DNA of 64,000 nucleotides from Actinomadura luteofluorescens (GTDB lineage Bacteria > Actinomycetota > Actinomycetes > Streptosporangiales > Streptosporangiaceae): contig NZ_JACCBA010000001.1 in the NCBI RefSeq assembly GCF_013409365.1, positions 8,618,001 through 8,682,000 of the forward strand. Direction: 5' to 3'. The notes under the pieces are model-generated. The model made no database searches and was not told the origin of the DNA. It was given only the letters and a program-made list of their open reading frames with translations. A program made the position numbers and the translations under genes. Positions 1 to 6,924 of the stretch are shown piece after piece; the first letter of the stretch is position 1; every line of letters begins with the position of its first letter.

Positions 1-377
1 CCCGCGATTCGCGGGTCGGTCAGCGGTTCATATGAGGAGGTTGGTGGGACGTGATGCTTCCACACCTCCTGGCCGGACGCCGATGGGAAGGAGTACCCGG
101 GGCTGTCTGTGGCTACGTTCCGCTTCACCAGGTTCCCTCGTGGCCTGCGTAGCCGCATCATGCCGTGGCGGACGATGCTGCCTCGGCCCTGGACGGCCCA
201 GACGTAGCCTTCCGTTTCCAGAGCTCCGATCGCCCGCGCGATCGTGTCTCGGTTCGCGCCGTACTCGGCGGCGAAGTCGTCTAGCCGTGGGAGCTTGGCT
301 CCCGGTTCCCACTCGCCAGCCTCGATCCGTGCTCTGATCTGGGCGGCGATGTCCAAGTAGCGCGAGTGCACGGCCAC
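1..377 (-). CDS. GntR-family transcriptional repressor, partial (3' end beyond window)
   Basis: The minus strand reads from a GTG at 377 into a typical GntR winged helix: residues about 5-70 contain the motifs IRARIEAGEWEPGAKLPR, YGANRDTIARAIGALE and GYVWAVQGRGSIV. The C-terminal part, presumably effector binding, runs off the left edge. The start is chosen because GAGGGG at about 384-392 sits 7 bases upstream; an ATG slightly upstream is in another frame. In AICEs such genes (KorSA/Pra-like) repress transfer and replication genes. Two palindromic 16-bp sites directly upstream are candidate self-operators. The regulatory role is inferred from family and position. Confidence 0.85.
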   Translation of the reverse strand, partial: MAVHSRYLDIAAQIRARIEAGEWEPGAKLPRLDDFAAEYGANRDTIARAIGALETEGYVWAVQGRGSIVRHGMMRLRRPRGNLVKRNVATDSPGYSFPSASGQEVWKHHVPPTSSYEPLTDPRIA

Positions 378-398
378 CGAGCATCCCCTCCTCTCGCG

Positions 399-414
399 AT
401 TGTCTTGGGATAAT
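399..414. promoter_or_regulatory. Candidate GntR operator 1
   Basis: The site ATTGTC-TTGG-GATAAT is an imperfect 16-bp palindrome 22 bases upstream of the GntR start. A near copy lies at 444-459 in opposite orientation. The sequence style matches GntR-family half sites. Binding is inferred. Confidence 0.55.
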
Positions 415-443
415 CCTTGACAAGCTCTGCCCTGGCCCCAACT

Positions 444-459
444 ATTGTCCCAAGACTAT
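444..459. promoter_or_regulatory. Candidate GntR operator 2
   Basis: The site ATTGTC-CCAA-GACTAT is the inverted near-copy of the 399-414 site, with 45 bp between centres. It overlaps the likely -10 region that follows the TTGACA at 417-422, so a bound repressor would block rightward transcription. Confidence 0.55.
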
Positions 460-726
460 CCCTCGGGAGGTCGCAGGGCGAGGACGGACGCCGAAGCGTC
501 GTCCGAACGTCCTGCCACAACTGCACATGGCATCGGTGGTCGGAGCCCTGGAGCGTCCGGGTTGACGAATCACGAGGTCCCTGGACCGGCACTGATCAGG
601 TGATGCCGCCTAAGCCTTGCAGCGCTTGCGCTGCCTGTCCCGCGCGGGACGGCGGTTCGATCTGAACACGTCGGTCCCCGTACGGGGCGGGGAAGGCAAG
701 CGCCAACATCTGGAGGGCCCTGCCCT

Positions 727-1098
727 ATGAGGCACAACGGACAGCCGGTCATTCTCGCCAGCAAGTTGCCTCCGAACCTGATCAGTCTTTCCGAGCGCAG
801 TTGCGCGCTGGTGGTGTGTCCCGGGTGCGGTAAGTGGAAGTCGATCAAGCGGGGGATGGTCACCGCGCATCGTGGCCCCCACGTGCCGGGCGCTGATGCG
901 TGGCCGGCGGAGTTCCGGCCGTCGCCGCCGCGGTGTCCCGGTAGCGGTCAGCGGGTGCGGGTTGACCTGTCCTCCGAGGAGTGGCAGCAGCGGCTCGCGG
1001 ATGCGAGTCGGGAAGCTGGCCGACGCCGCGCCACACGGGTTATCCCGCGACCGAAGCCGCCCGCTGTGCGGGCCCTGGTCCAGGTCGCCGCCACCTGA
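727..1098 (+). CDS. AICE small protein with CxxC zinc-ribbon half
   Basis: A 123-residue basic protein. A CPGCGKWKSIKRG knuckle at about residues 31-43 and a later C-P-G-S-G segment suggest one zinc ribbon; the tail is rich in Arg and Pro. I recognise the general type as a hypothetical often found at the start of AICE gene sets, but not a function. GGAGG at about 711-716 supports the ATG. A terminator-like hairpin with a T run follows at 1120-1152. Confidence 0.65.
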   Translation: MRHNGQPVILASKLPPNLISLSERSCALVVCPGCGKWKSIKRGMVTAHRGPHVPGADAWPAEFRPSPPRCPGSGQRVRVDLSSEEWQQRLADASREAGRRRATRVIPRPKPPAVRALVQVAAT

Positions 1099-1119
1099 CC
1101 TTCTGGTTTCACTGTCGAG

Positions 1120-1152
1120 CGCTCCGCCCCGATCGGGCCGGAGCGTTTTGTC
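1120..1152 (+). terminator. Intrinsic terminator
   Basis: CGCTCCG (1120-1126) pairs with CGGAGCG (1139-1145), with an inner CCGATCGG dyad, followed by TTTTGTCTT. It is the only hairpin in the element with a real T run. Confidence 0.6.
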
Positions 1153-1187
1153 TTCTGTTCACCCCTGAGCGAGAGGAAGCCCTGCTC

Positions 1188-1544
1188 ATGTACGTCACAA
1201 TCGCCGACAGTGATCGGACGCGCGCCGGTTACATTGCCGGTCTGCGCAAGTTGGCCGACCTGCTGGAGGCCCAGCCCGACATCCCGCACTACCAGCACGG
1301 GCGGCTCAGTTTCGCCTTGGGCGGTACGGAGGCCAAAGCCGCCGAGACCATCGAGCGGACCGCAGCGGCGCTGACCGCTGCGGGGATCGAGTTCGACCGC
1401 CGCGACAACGACCACTCCCAGGGAATCGAGTTCGTGCTGGCCGGGGTCGGCTACGGCTTCTCCCGGGTGCACGACGCGGCGTGGGCCGTGCATAAGGCCC
1501 AGCAGTCCTATGAGGAGAACGTCCAGGTCGCGTTGCCGTCCTGA
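1188..1544 (+). CDS. AICE hypothetical protein, 118 aa
   Basis: The ATG at 1188 follows GAGAGGAAG at 1171-1179. The 118-residue product is soluble, mixed alpha/beta in appearance, and acidic, with a leucine-rich helix (YIAGLRKLADLLEA) near the N-terminus and an Ala-rich segment about residues 46-62. No catalytic or metal motif is seen. The following gene begins at a GTG that touches its stop codon, suggesting co-translation. Function unknown. Confidence 0.65.
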   Translation: MYVTIADSDRTRAGYIAGLRKLADLLEAQPDIPHYQHGRLSFALGGTEAKAAETIERTAAALTAAGIEFDRRDNDHSQGIEFVLAGVGYGFSRVHDAAWAVHKAQQSYEENVQVALPS

Positions 1545-1546
1545 GT

Positions 1547-1729
1547 GTGCGGCTGATCGGCTTGCCCGATGACGCCGCGGCCGGGATCGCCCGGCTGCGC
1601 GAGACCTTCGAGGTGATCGAGGTCTGTTCGCCGCGGCCGTGCCGCGGCGAGTCCGCCCGGGTGCGGGTCTATGTGACGGCCCGCATCCCTGCCCCTGATG
1701 CCCGGGACGCCGACGCCTGCCAGCAGTGA
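1547..1729 (+). CDS. AICE hypothetical protein, 60 aa
   Basis: A 60-residue protein starting at a GTG two bases after the preceding stop, so probably translated by coupling. The sequence (VRLIGLPDDAAAGIARLRE at the start, RVRVYVTARIP near the end) looks like a small alpha/beta protein. No known motif is visible. The tight spacing with both neighbours is the main support for it being real. Confidence 0.5.
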   Translation: MRLIGLPDDAAAGIARLRETFEVIEVCSPRPCRGESARVRVYVTARIPAPDARDADACQQ

Positions 1730-1767
1730 CGTCCCGGGCCCCTCCCAACAGGAAGGAAGTTCCAACG

Positions 1768-1869
1768 ATGGCCGACGACCCCACCAAGGACAAGTCCTCG
1801 ACGTGGCCCAACGGCGAGCCCAAGAGCGTGCGGGACGCCTACGACGCCAAGACCGGGAAGAAGAGGTGA
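1768..1869 (+). CDS. Microprotein, 33 aa
   Basis: An ATG at 1768 follows GGAAGGAAG at 1751-1759 with normal spacing and opens a 33-residue hydrophilic peptide (MADDPTKDKSSTWPNGEPKS and onward) ending in basic residues. It lies between two likely genes in the same direction, and a second micro-gene starts 6 bases after its stop. Composition is charged and probably disordered. No function can be proposed. Confidence 0.5.
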   Translation: MADDPTKDKSSTWPNGEPKSVRDAYDAKTGKKR

Positions 1870-1874
1870 TCGCC

Positions 1875-1952
1875 GTGAGCACCTGGAACGAGTGCCCCAA
1901 GTGCGGCACGGCCTACGACACTCCCGCCGACGCGGCCCGGTGCTGCAACTGA
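1875..1952 (+). CDS. Zinc-knuckle microprotein, 25 aa
   Basis: A GTG at 1875, with GAAGAGG of the preceding gene end serving as ribosome site, encodes a 25-residue peptide containing C-P-K-C-G-T-A-Y and a C-terminal R-C-C-N. Two CxxC-like pairs about 16 residues apart could bind one zinc. It overlaps nothing and closes a tightly packed row of small genes. Coding is plausible from spacing and the Cys pattern only. Confidence 0.45.
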   Translation: MSTWNECPKCGTAYDTPADAARCCN

Positions 1953-1980
1953 CATCGAGTCTCTGACATCGAGTCCGGGC

Positions 1981-2026
1981 GGCCCCGCCCCGCTGCGACA
2001 GGGGCGCGGCGGGGCGGGGCGGGGCC
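1981..2026 (+). terminator. GC-rich hairpin after the micro-gene row
   Basis: GGCCCCGCCCCGC (1981-1993) pairs perfectly with GCGGGGCGGGGCC (2014-2026). No T run follows, so it may be a processing or attenuation hairpin rather than a full terminator. Confidence 0.45.
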
Positions 2027-2102
2027 GTCTCACCCGGTGCCAGACGCCCGGACACCTCGTCATCCGTTCCCCTGCGAGGGGGAGAAGGGAGCGCTGTGCG
2101 CG

Positions 2103-2327
2103 ATGACGATCCTGAAGGCGGTGCCGGTCGCGGTCCCGACCGGCCCCGTACCCTCCGCCAACGCCACGACCGGTGTGACAGGCGGGTGTTCCAACTGCGG
2201 AAGTGTCCGCAGCGTTCGGGTGCTGCCCGATGGGCGGTACCGGTGCGGGTGCGGACACCGCTGGACGCCCACCGTCCCGCCCACGGCCCGGCCGACGAGC
2301 GGGCATTCCGCCGATGGCACGCCGTAG
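2103..2327 (+). CDS. Small zinc-ribbon protein, 74 aa
   Basis: The ATG at 2103 lies downstream of GGGAGAAGGGAG (2079-2090). The central part reads CSNCGSVRSVRVLPDGRY followed by RCGCGHRW, a classic four-Cys zinc ribbon with a beta hairpin between the knuckles. The tail is Pro/Thr rich. The end overlaps the start of the next gene by 14 bases, implying coupled translation. Such ribbons in AICEs have no assigned role; nucleic-acid binding is a guess. Confidence 0.65.
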   Translation: MTILKAVPVAVPTGPVPSANATTGVTGGCSNCGSVRSVRVLPDGRYRCGCGHRWTPTVPPTARPTSGHSADGTP

Positions 2328-2691
2328 CTCCGCCACGTTCTGGGACCCGTGCGGGGAGCGGTACGGCATCCCCACCTATCCGTGGCGGCAGGCGCCGCCG
2401 CACCTGGCTACCCGCCGCCAGCTCGCCGCCGCCGGGCTCCGCCCCGGCGGCTACGTGGTGGCGCAAGTGCTGTGGCGCCGGTGGCGCGGCCAGGGGGTGG
2501 CTTACCTGTATGACCGGCGGTGCGCGCTGCCCAAGCGCATCCCGAGCCCCGCGCAGCGTGCCGCGCTGGCCAAAGCGCTGGCCGCGCGGCGTACCTGTCC
2601 GCGTTGTCTCACCGATGTGGGTTACGTGCTGCCCCGGCGCCTGGGCTGCTGCCTGGGATGCGCCAACGATTGGGAACGCGACGCCGCCTGA
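2314..2691 (+). CDS. RRQ-motif zinc-binding protein
   Basis: A 125-residue protein beginning at ATG 2314 inside the previous gene's end. It has the features I associate with the RRQRL-motif zinc-binding family of actinomycete mobile elements: an N-terminal TRRQLAAAGLRPGG segment, a WRRWRGQGVAYLYD strand, and a C-terminal CPRCLTDVGYVLP plus CCLGC zinc site. The exact family motif RRQRL is RRQLA here. Biochemical role unknown. A 12-bp perfect hairpin follows at 2718-2745. Confidence 0.75.
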   Translation: MARRSSATFWDPCGERYGIPTYPWRQAPPHLATRRQLAAAGLRPGGYVVAQVLWRRWRGQGVAYLYDRRCALPKRIPSPAQRAALAKALAARRTCPRCLTDVGYVLPRRLGCCLGCANDWERDAA

Positions 2692-2717
2692 CCCCCGCGC
2701 TCCCCGCCCCGTGTGCT

Positions 2718-2745
2718 CGGGCCCGCCGCCACCGCGGCGGGCCCG
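2718..2745 (+). terminator. GC-rich hairpin
   Basis: CGGGCCCGCCGC (2718-2729) pairs with GCGGCGGGCCCG (2734-2745) around a CACC loop. It lies between two co-directional genes and has no T run beyond CCCCTTTCCC. Confidence 0.5.
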
Positions 2746-2795
2746 CCCCTTTCCCTCTCCTGTTCTCTCTGCATCTAGATAAGGACGACCCTGCT

Positions 2796-3125
2796 ATGAG
2801 CGTTGACCTGACCGCCGCCACCCGCCGCCGCACTCCCGCCGCCAAGCCCGCCAAGGTCACCGCCCCGGCCGGGGAGAGCACTGCGGCGCGGCTGCTGCCC
2901 GATGACGGGATCGTGGATCCGATCGCGATCGAGATCGCCGCGAGCGGTGTCCGCCCGGTCGCTCTCACCCACACCGAACGGGTGCTGGCCGCGGCCCGCA
3001 TCCTGGCCGCCGGCGGCAGCCAGGCCACCATCACGGCCCGGCTGCACGTGCCCGCCAAGACCGCCCGCACCCTGACCGCCCAGGCCCGCCGCATCGGCGA
3101 CCCCGGCGACCTGTGGGCCGCCTGA
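2796..3125 (+). CDS. AICE HTH-like hypothetical protein, 109 aa
   Basis: A 109-residue protein with a basic Lys/Ala/Pro N-terminal tail (residues 1-30) and a C-terminal helical part. The segment about residues 64-98 (ERVLAAARILAAGGSQ, then ITARLHVPAKTARTLTAQ) fits a small helix-turn-helix of the sigma/transposase type. It is probably DNA binding and may silence or regulate element genes. No ribosome site is strong; AAGGACGACC is the nearest. Confidence 0.6.
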   Translation: MSVDLTAATRRRTPAAKPAKVTAPAGESTAARLLPDDGIVDPIAIEIAASGVRPVALTHTERVLAAARILAAGGSQATITARLHVPAKTARTLTAQARRIGDPGDLWAA

Positions 3126-3164
3126 CCCGTTCATCCCGCCTTTCTCAGCAAAGGGAGTTGTCCC

Positions 3165-3734
3165 ATGCCCGAACCCGTCCCGTTCTTCCCGCCCCCCGGC
3201 CCCAGCGCCGATACCGACGACCTGGCCTGTGACCTAATCCATGACCTGGCGGAGCTGCGCCAGGCCGACCGCCGCCGCACCGTGACCCGTACCGCGTTCG
3301 CCGCCGGGTTCGTGCTGATCGGTGCGGCGCTGGCCGCGCCGGTCGTCGCCCAGGTCCCGCCCCGCCAGCTCGGAACCGCGCTGGTGGCAGCGCTGGCGGT
3401 AGCCGCGGTCGTCGGTCTGTGCGGCGACGCGTGGCACTCGCTCACCCGCTGCTACGAACTGATCCGCGGCGACGGTCCGGGCGCGCGGCGGCGGATCGTG
3501 CGCCGCTGGTATGCACCCGGTTCGACGGTGTGGCGCGCCGACCCGAAGCCGTGGCACGGCCCGCTGGCGGTGCTGGGTTGGGTCGCCGATCCGGCGTGCC
3601 GGGTGCCGTGGGCGCTGGTCTACGACGGCACCCCGAGCACGTGTGGCGGCGCCGCGCTGTGGCTGCCGCTGGACGAACTTGCGCCCCACCCGACCTCGCC
3701 TCGCCCGGTACCGGGGTTCGAGGTGGTGGTATGA
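3165..3734 (+). CDS. AICE membrane protein with two TM helices
   Basis: AAAGGGAG at 3149-3156 supports the ATG. The 189-residue product has a Pro-rich start, a charged helix (residues 18-42), two transmembrane helices (about 43-62 and 67-87) and a cytoplasmic or periplasmic domain with many Trp residues (RRWYAPGSTVWRADPKPW). Its stop overlaps the ATG of the next membrane gene. Position in the set before the Spd-like gene suggests a role in plasmid spread, as inferred for other small membrane genes beside traB. Confidence 0.65.
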   Translation: MPEPVPFFPPPGPSADTDDLACDLIHDLAELRQADRRRTVTRTAFAAGFVLIGAALAAPVVAQVPPRQLGTALVAALAVAAVVGLCGDAWHSLTRCYELIRGDGPGARRRIVRRWYAPGSTVWRADPKPWHGPLAVLGWVADPACRVPWALVYDGTPSTCGGAALWLPLDELAPHPTSPRPVPGFEVVV

Positions 3735-4000
3735 GCTCCCGCCAGGTCCTGGCCCGGCTCGGGCTGATCGATGTGGTGATGCTCGCCGGTATCGCGGCCG
3801 GGGTGGTGTGGCTGGTGCTGACGCACTTCACCGCGATCGACCGGGCCGCCGCTGTGATGCTGGCCGGGCTCGCCGCGCTGGCCGCGTTCAGTGCCCTGCA
3901 CAAGCGGTTGCGGCACACACCCGGCCCGCGCCACACCGCCTTAACCGGTGCCCGCACCTCGCCCCCCACGCCGTCTGGTGATCAGACCTCACGCGAGTGA
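3731..4000 (+). CDS. Small membrane protein, 89 aa
   Basis: Starts with ATGA overlapping the previous stop. Two hydrophobic helices (about residues 14-32 and 39-56) are followed by a basic, Pro/Thr-rich tail. The design resembles the short Spd proteins of Streptomyces plasmids, which assist intramycelial spread, but sequence identity to a named family is not claimed. A 15-bp hairpin lies just downstream. Confidence 0.6.
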   Translation: MSSRQVLARLGLIDVVMLAGIAAGVVWLVLTHFTAIDRAAAVMLAGLAALAAFSALHKRLRHTPGPRHTALTGARTSPPTPSGDQTSRE

Positions 4001-4036
4001 GGCGTCCGCGGGGCCCGCGCCCCTGACCGACCCGTC

Positions 4037-4071
4037 CACCGCCCCCGAGCCGCCCCGGCTCGGGGGCGGTG
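4037..4071 (+). terminator. Strong GC-rich hairpin
   Basis: CACCGCCCCCGAGCC (4037-4051) pairs perfectly over 15 bp with GGCTCGGGGGCGGTG (4057-4071), loop GCCCC. It ends 10 bases before the ribosome site of the Spd-like gene and may set expression of it. Confidence 0.5.
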
Positions 4072-4092
4072 CGGTGAAAGGAGACCGCTTCC

Positions 4093-5235
4093 ATGAACGC
4101 CGCCCTGACGTCCCCCGCCCGGGTGAACACCGGCCCCGAACACGCCGGGACGCGTTCACCCCGCACCCCCGCCCCGTTCACGCCCGACCGCGAGCCGTTC
4201 ACGGCCGAGCGTGACGCGTTCACGCCGGACCCCGGCGCGGTGAACGGTCCGGTGGACGCCGATCAGATCCGTTCAGCCGAGCGTGCGCTGTCGGCAGGGA
4301 CGTGGCTGATCGTGTTCGGCGCCATGCTCTACTCGGTGCTGACGGTCACCCCGCTGATGCGGGCCCACACCCCCGACCGATGGGACTGGACGGCGCCGAT
4401 CCTGCCGCTGGTGGTGGACGCCGCCGTGGTGATCGTGGTCCGGCTCGACTCGGTCTTGGCCCGCCTGGGCCACCATGGCGGCCGGTGGCCGGCCGTGCTG
4501 CGGTGGATGACCGGCACCATGACCCTGTCGCTCAACGTCGCCGACTCCGCTCTGAAGAAAGACATGGTCGGGGTAGCGGTGCACGCGGTAGCGCCGCTGC
4601 TGTTGATCGTGACCGCCGAAACCGGGCTGGCCTACCGGCGGGCTATCACCGCCGCGCTGACCGCCGAGCGCGCCCGCCAGGACGCCGCACGCACAGCGGC
4701 CGAGCGGGCCGCAGCCGACCGCGCTGAGGCCGAGCGGCAGCGGGCCCGCGAGGAACGCGAGCATCAGGCCCGGCTGGCCCGCGAACAGCGCGAGCACGAG
4801 GCCGCCATGGCGCGCCAGGAAGCCGAGCGCCGCGAGCGCGCCGAGCATGCCGAGCGGGAGCGCGCCGAAGCCGCCGAACGTGAGCGGCGCGCAGAGCGTG
4901 AACGCGCCGAACAGGAACGTGAACGCGCCGAGCGTGAACGCGAGCGGCAGCAGGCAGCGGCCGAGCGGCGTGAACGCGAGCGTGAACACGCCCGGCGTGA
5001 GGCCGAGCGGCAGCGCGCCGAAGCGGCCGAGCGTGAACGCCGCGCGCTGCTGGCGGCCGGCCCGGTCAACGGCAAGCTGCCCGAGGACCGGGCCCGCCAG
5101 GTGGTGGCCGCCGCCTACGACGCCGGCATGTCGGTGCGCAACGCCGCCGAGCGGTGCGGCTGGTCCATCGGCTGGGTCGCAGCCCGCTACCAAGAGCTGC
5201 GCGACACCCCGGCCGATCAGCCCGCCACCGTCTGA
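4093..5235 (+). CDS. DUF2637/Spd-like membrane protein with long coiled coil and C-terminal HTH
   Basis: A 380-residue protein. Residues about 65-190 hold four hydrophobic helices of the DUF2637 type (LSAGTWLIVFGAMLYSVLTV, PLVVDAAVVIVV, AVAPLLLIVTAE). About residues 195-325 form an extreme Glu/Arg/Ala coiled coil. The last 45 residues (LPEDRARQVVAAAY, MSVRNAAERCGWS) make a helix-turn-helix. DUF2637 proteins accompany TraB in AICEs and are linked to spread between hyphal compartments. The N-terminal 60 residues are disordered and are encoded by a GTTCAC repeat array. Codons CGT and GAA are over-used in the coiled coil compared with neighbours. Confidence 0.8.
   Translation: MNAALTSPARVNTGPEHAGTRSPRTPAPFTPDREPFTAERDAFTPDPGAVNGPVDADQIRSAERALSAGTWLIVFGAMLYSVLTVTPLMRAHTPDRWDWTAPILPLVVDAAVVIVVRLDSVLARLGHHGGRWPAVLRWMTGTMTLSLNVADSALKKDMVGVAVHAVAPLLLIVTAETGLAYRRAITAALTAERARQDAARTAAERAAADRAEAERQRAREEREHQARLAREQREHEAAMARQEAERRERAEHAERERAEAAERERRAERERAEQERERAERERERQQAAAERREREREHARREAERQRAEAAERERRALLAAGPVNGKLPEDRARQVVAAAYDAGMSVRNAAERCGWSIGWVAARYQELRDTPADQPATV
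4154..4223. repeat. GTTCAC array inside the Spd-like gene
   Basis: GTTCAC occurs at 4154, 4176, 4197 and 4218, spaced 22, 21 and 21 bp (two helical turns), flanked by inverted GTGAAC near 4123 and 4241. The first interval is 22 bp, so that repeat is read in a different frame, which points to DNA-level rather than protein-level conservation. Confidence 0.5.
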
Positions 5236-5253
5236 CCCCGTCCCCCATCCGTC

Positions 5254-5291
5254 GCCGCCCCGGGCCGTGTCTGGCACGCGCCCGGGGCGGC
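5254..5291 (+). terminator. GC-rich hairpin after the Spd-like gene
   Basis: GCCGCCCCGGGC (5254-5265) pairs perfectly with GCCCGGGGCGGC (5280-5291) around a 14-base loop. Confidence 0.5.
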
Positions 5292-5337
5292 CCTGCGCAT
5301 GCCCTCCTGTCTGTCTCAATCGAAGGGAACTCATCTC

Positions 5338-5985
5338 ATGGAAGTCGGCAAGTGGATCGTGTTCGCGTTCCTCACCGGAGTGGTCATCGTCGGGTTCAAG
5401 ACCCGCTCGCTCAAGGGCTGGGAGTTCGCCGCGTCCGGCGCGTTCGTGCTGCTGCTGGACCAGTTGGTGTTCAAAGGCCAGATCTCGACCTGGCTGGGCA
5501 ACCTGGGCTCCAACGTCAAGGGCGCAGCCGGGAACGCCTCGGCCGGGATGCTGCTGTTCACCCCCGGCGCCTGGCCGCGGGCCCGCCGGTTCGGTGCCCG
5601 CATGTGGAAGCACCGCCCCGGCCCGGTAGACCTGGCCACCTACGCGGCGGGAGGCGTGCTGATGCACGTGTGGCTCGGCGCGCCGTGGCTGGTGGCGGCC
5701 CTGACCTTCACCGGCCTGCCGATCGCCTTCACCGCGATCAGCGCCGCAACCGCCCCCCAGCCCCGCACCAACGCCCCCACCCGCGCGGCCCACACCGAGC
5801 CGGAGGGGGCGGGGGACGGTCCGGTGTGCCCGGTGTGCGGCGACCCCGCCACCACCGTCGACACCAGCCCCGCCAGCGGGGACGGAGCCGGGGCGGGCGG
5901 TGTGGAGATGTGGCGGTGCCGCGAGGGGCACCGGTTCGCGCTCACCCCGGACGGGCACGTCCGCGGCCTGACGGTGCGGGAGTGA
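5338..5985 (+). CDS. AICE membrane protein with C-terminal zinc ribbon
   Basis: The ATG at 5338 follows GAAGGGAA (5322-5329). The 215-residue protein starts with a hydrophobic helix (KWIVFAFLTGVVIVG), has a second at about 31-45 and a hydrophobic pair at about 105-140, then a Pro/Ala linker and a zinc ribbon near the C-terminus (CPVCGDPATTVD, MWRCREGHRF). It precedes the next gene by 6 bases. It likely belongs to the transfer module; function unknown. Confidence 0.65.
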   Translation: MEVGKWIVFAFLTGVVIVGFKTRSLKGWEFAASGAFVLLLDQLVFKGQISTWLGNLGSNVKGAAGNASAGMLLFTPGAWPRARRFGARMWKHRPGPVDLATYAAGGVLMHVWLGAPWLVAALTFTGLPIAFTAISAATAPQPRTNAPTRAAHTEPEGAGDGPVCPVCGDPATTVDTSPASGDGAGAGGVEMWRCREGHRFALTPDGHVRGLTVRE

Positions 5986-5991
5986 TCGCCC

Positions 5992-6921
5992 GTGGTCGAT
6001 CCGATCATCGGCGGGGCCGTGATCTTCCTGGTCCTGACCAGCGGCACAAAGACCGGCCGGTCCGCCGTCCGCAACGCGGGCACCTCCGCTTACAAGGCGA
6101 CCGGGTGGAAGTCGCCCAGGACCGCGATCGTGCACTACTCCGGCCGCGCCGGGGACAAGACCGGCGCCGCGTTTGCCGCCACCGCCCGCAAGACCCGCAA
6201 CGCCGCGGTGAAGCTCGCCGAACGCCGCTGGGACAAGCGGGCCGCCAGCGACGACCCGCCCGGCAGCCATCCACCAGTCCGCCGCATCCGGCCTGACCAA
6301 CCCGCCTCCGACCCTGCCCAAGGCCCCGCCGCCCCGGGCCCGGGTGACACCGGTTCTGCTGGCGCGGGCCCGGCTGGCCCGCCGCCGGCCTGGGGCCGTC
6401 CGCCCGAGCCCGTGCCCGTGCCCGCGCCCGCGGCCGGGGCGGCGGGCCCCGCGCCGGGTGACCCCCGCATCCGGGACCCGTTCATCAGCTCGGTCGTTCA
6501 CGACGACGACACCTACATGCTCAAGCCCGCCACCAAGTTCGCGGCCTGGCCCGCCGCCGGGCCTGCCGTGCCCAGCAGTGGCGGCACGACCGCCCCAGAC
6601 AGGAGGACCATGTCCGCCCACCACTCGCGGTACCAGGTCGAGTTCGAGAAGCCCACCACCGATGCCGAGTTCCTCGAAAGCTGCGTGACCCTGGCCGACC
6701 TGCTGCGCCAGCTGGCCAAGTCGGTCGAGGAATGGGCCGGTGAGGTGTCCAGCCTCGGCCTGCCCAAGCAGGTCACCGCGCCGCTGGACGCCGTCTCCGA
6801 GGGCATCGGGGAGGCCGCGACCGCGGTCAACCGGTCCGCGTCGACCTTCGCCGACCTGTTCGAGGACGCCCGCGACATCGCCGCGCGCGGGATGAAGTTC
6901 ACCGGCGAAGACGCCGCCTGA
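5992..6921 (+). CDS. AICE transfer-module hypothetical protein with possible internal start
   Basis: A GTG at 5992 opens a 309-residue frame: a hydrophobic start (VDPIIGGAVIFLVLT), a basic helical part (residues 20-85), a long Pro/Ala/Gly linker (about 88-165), and a helical C-terminal domain from residue 207 onward (SAHHSRYQVEFEKPTTD to the end). AGGAGG at 6601-6606 stands directly before an in-frame ATG at 6610, so a separate 103-residue product is possible, although the 3-base spacing is short. The C-terminal domain looks like a WXG/PE-like helical pair but this is only a resemblance. Confidence 0.6.
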   Translation: MVDPIIGGAVIFLVLTSGTKTGRSAVRNAGTSAYKATGWKSPRTAIVHYSGRAGDKTGAAFAATARKTRNAAVKLAERRWDKRAASDDPPGSHPPVRRIRPDQPASDPAQGPAAPGPGDTGSAGAGPAGPPPAWGRPPEPVPVPAPAAGAAGPAPGDPRIRDPFISSVVHDDDTYMLKPATKFAAWPAAGPAVPSSGGTTAPDRRTMSAHHSRYQVEFEKPTTDAEFLESCVTLADLLRQLAKSVEEWAGEVSSLGLPKQVTAPLDAVSEGIGEAATAVNRSASTFADLFEDARDIAARGMKFTGEDAA

Positions 6922-6924
6922 CCC

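Larger units (their letters stand above)
378..726. promoter_or_regulatory. Divergent control region without a convincing gene
   Basis: This 349-base stretch separates the GntR gene from the rightward gene set. It holds the paired 16-bp operators, a TTGACA-like -35 at 417-422 for rightward transcription, and further right three perfect dyads: GCAGCGC/GCGCTGC at 619-634, GTCCCGCGCGGGAC at 637-650 and CCCCGTACGGGG at 676-687. Open frames here lack ribosome sites and protein-like composition. It reads as a long regulated leader. Confidence 0.5.

Noticed and set aside
28..441. 137-codon minus frame at the left edge as the first gene
   Set aside because: The GntR motifs lie in the neighbouring frame from GTG 377, with a better-placed ribosome site.
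417..665. 82-codon plus frame in the GntR control region
   Set aside because: It covers operators and promoter, lacks a ribosome site and has no protein-like pattern.
1949..1976. Tandem CTGACATCGAGT repeat after the zinc micro-gene
   Set aside because: Only two copies and no further structure; probably a simple duplication.
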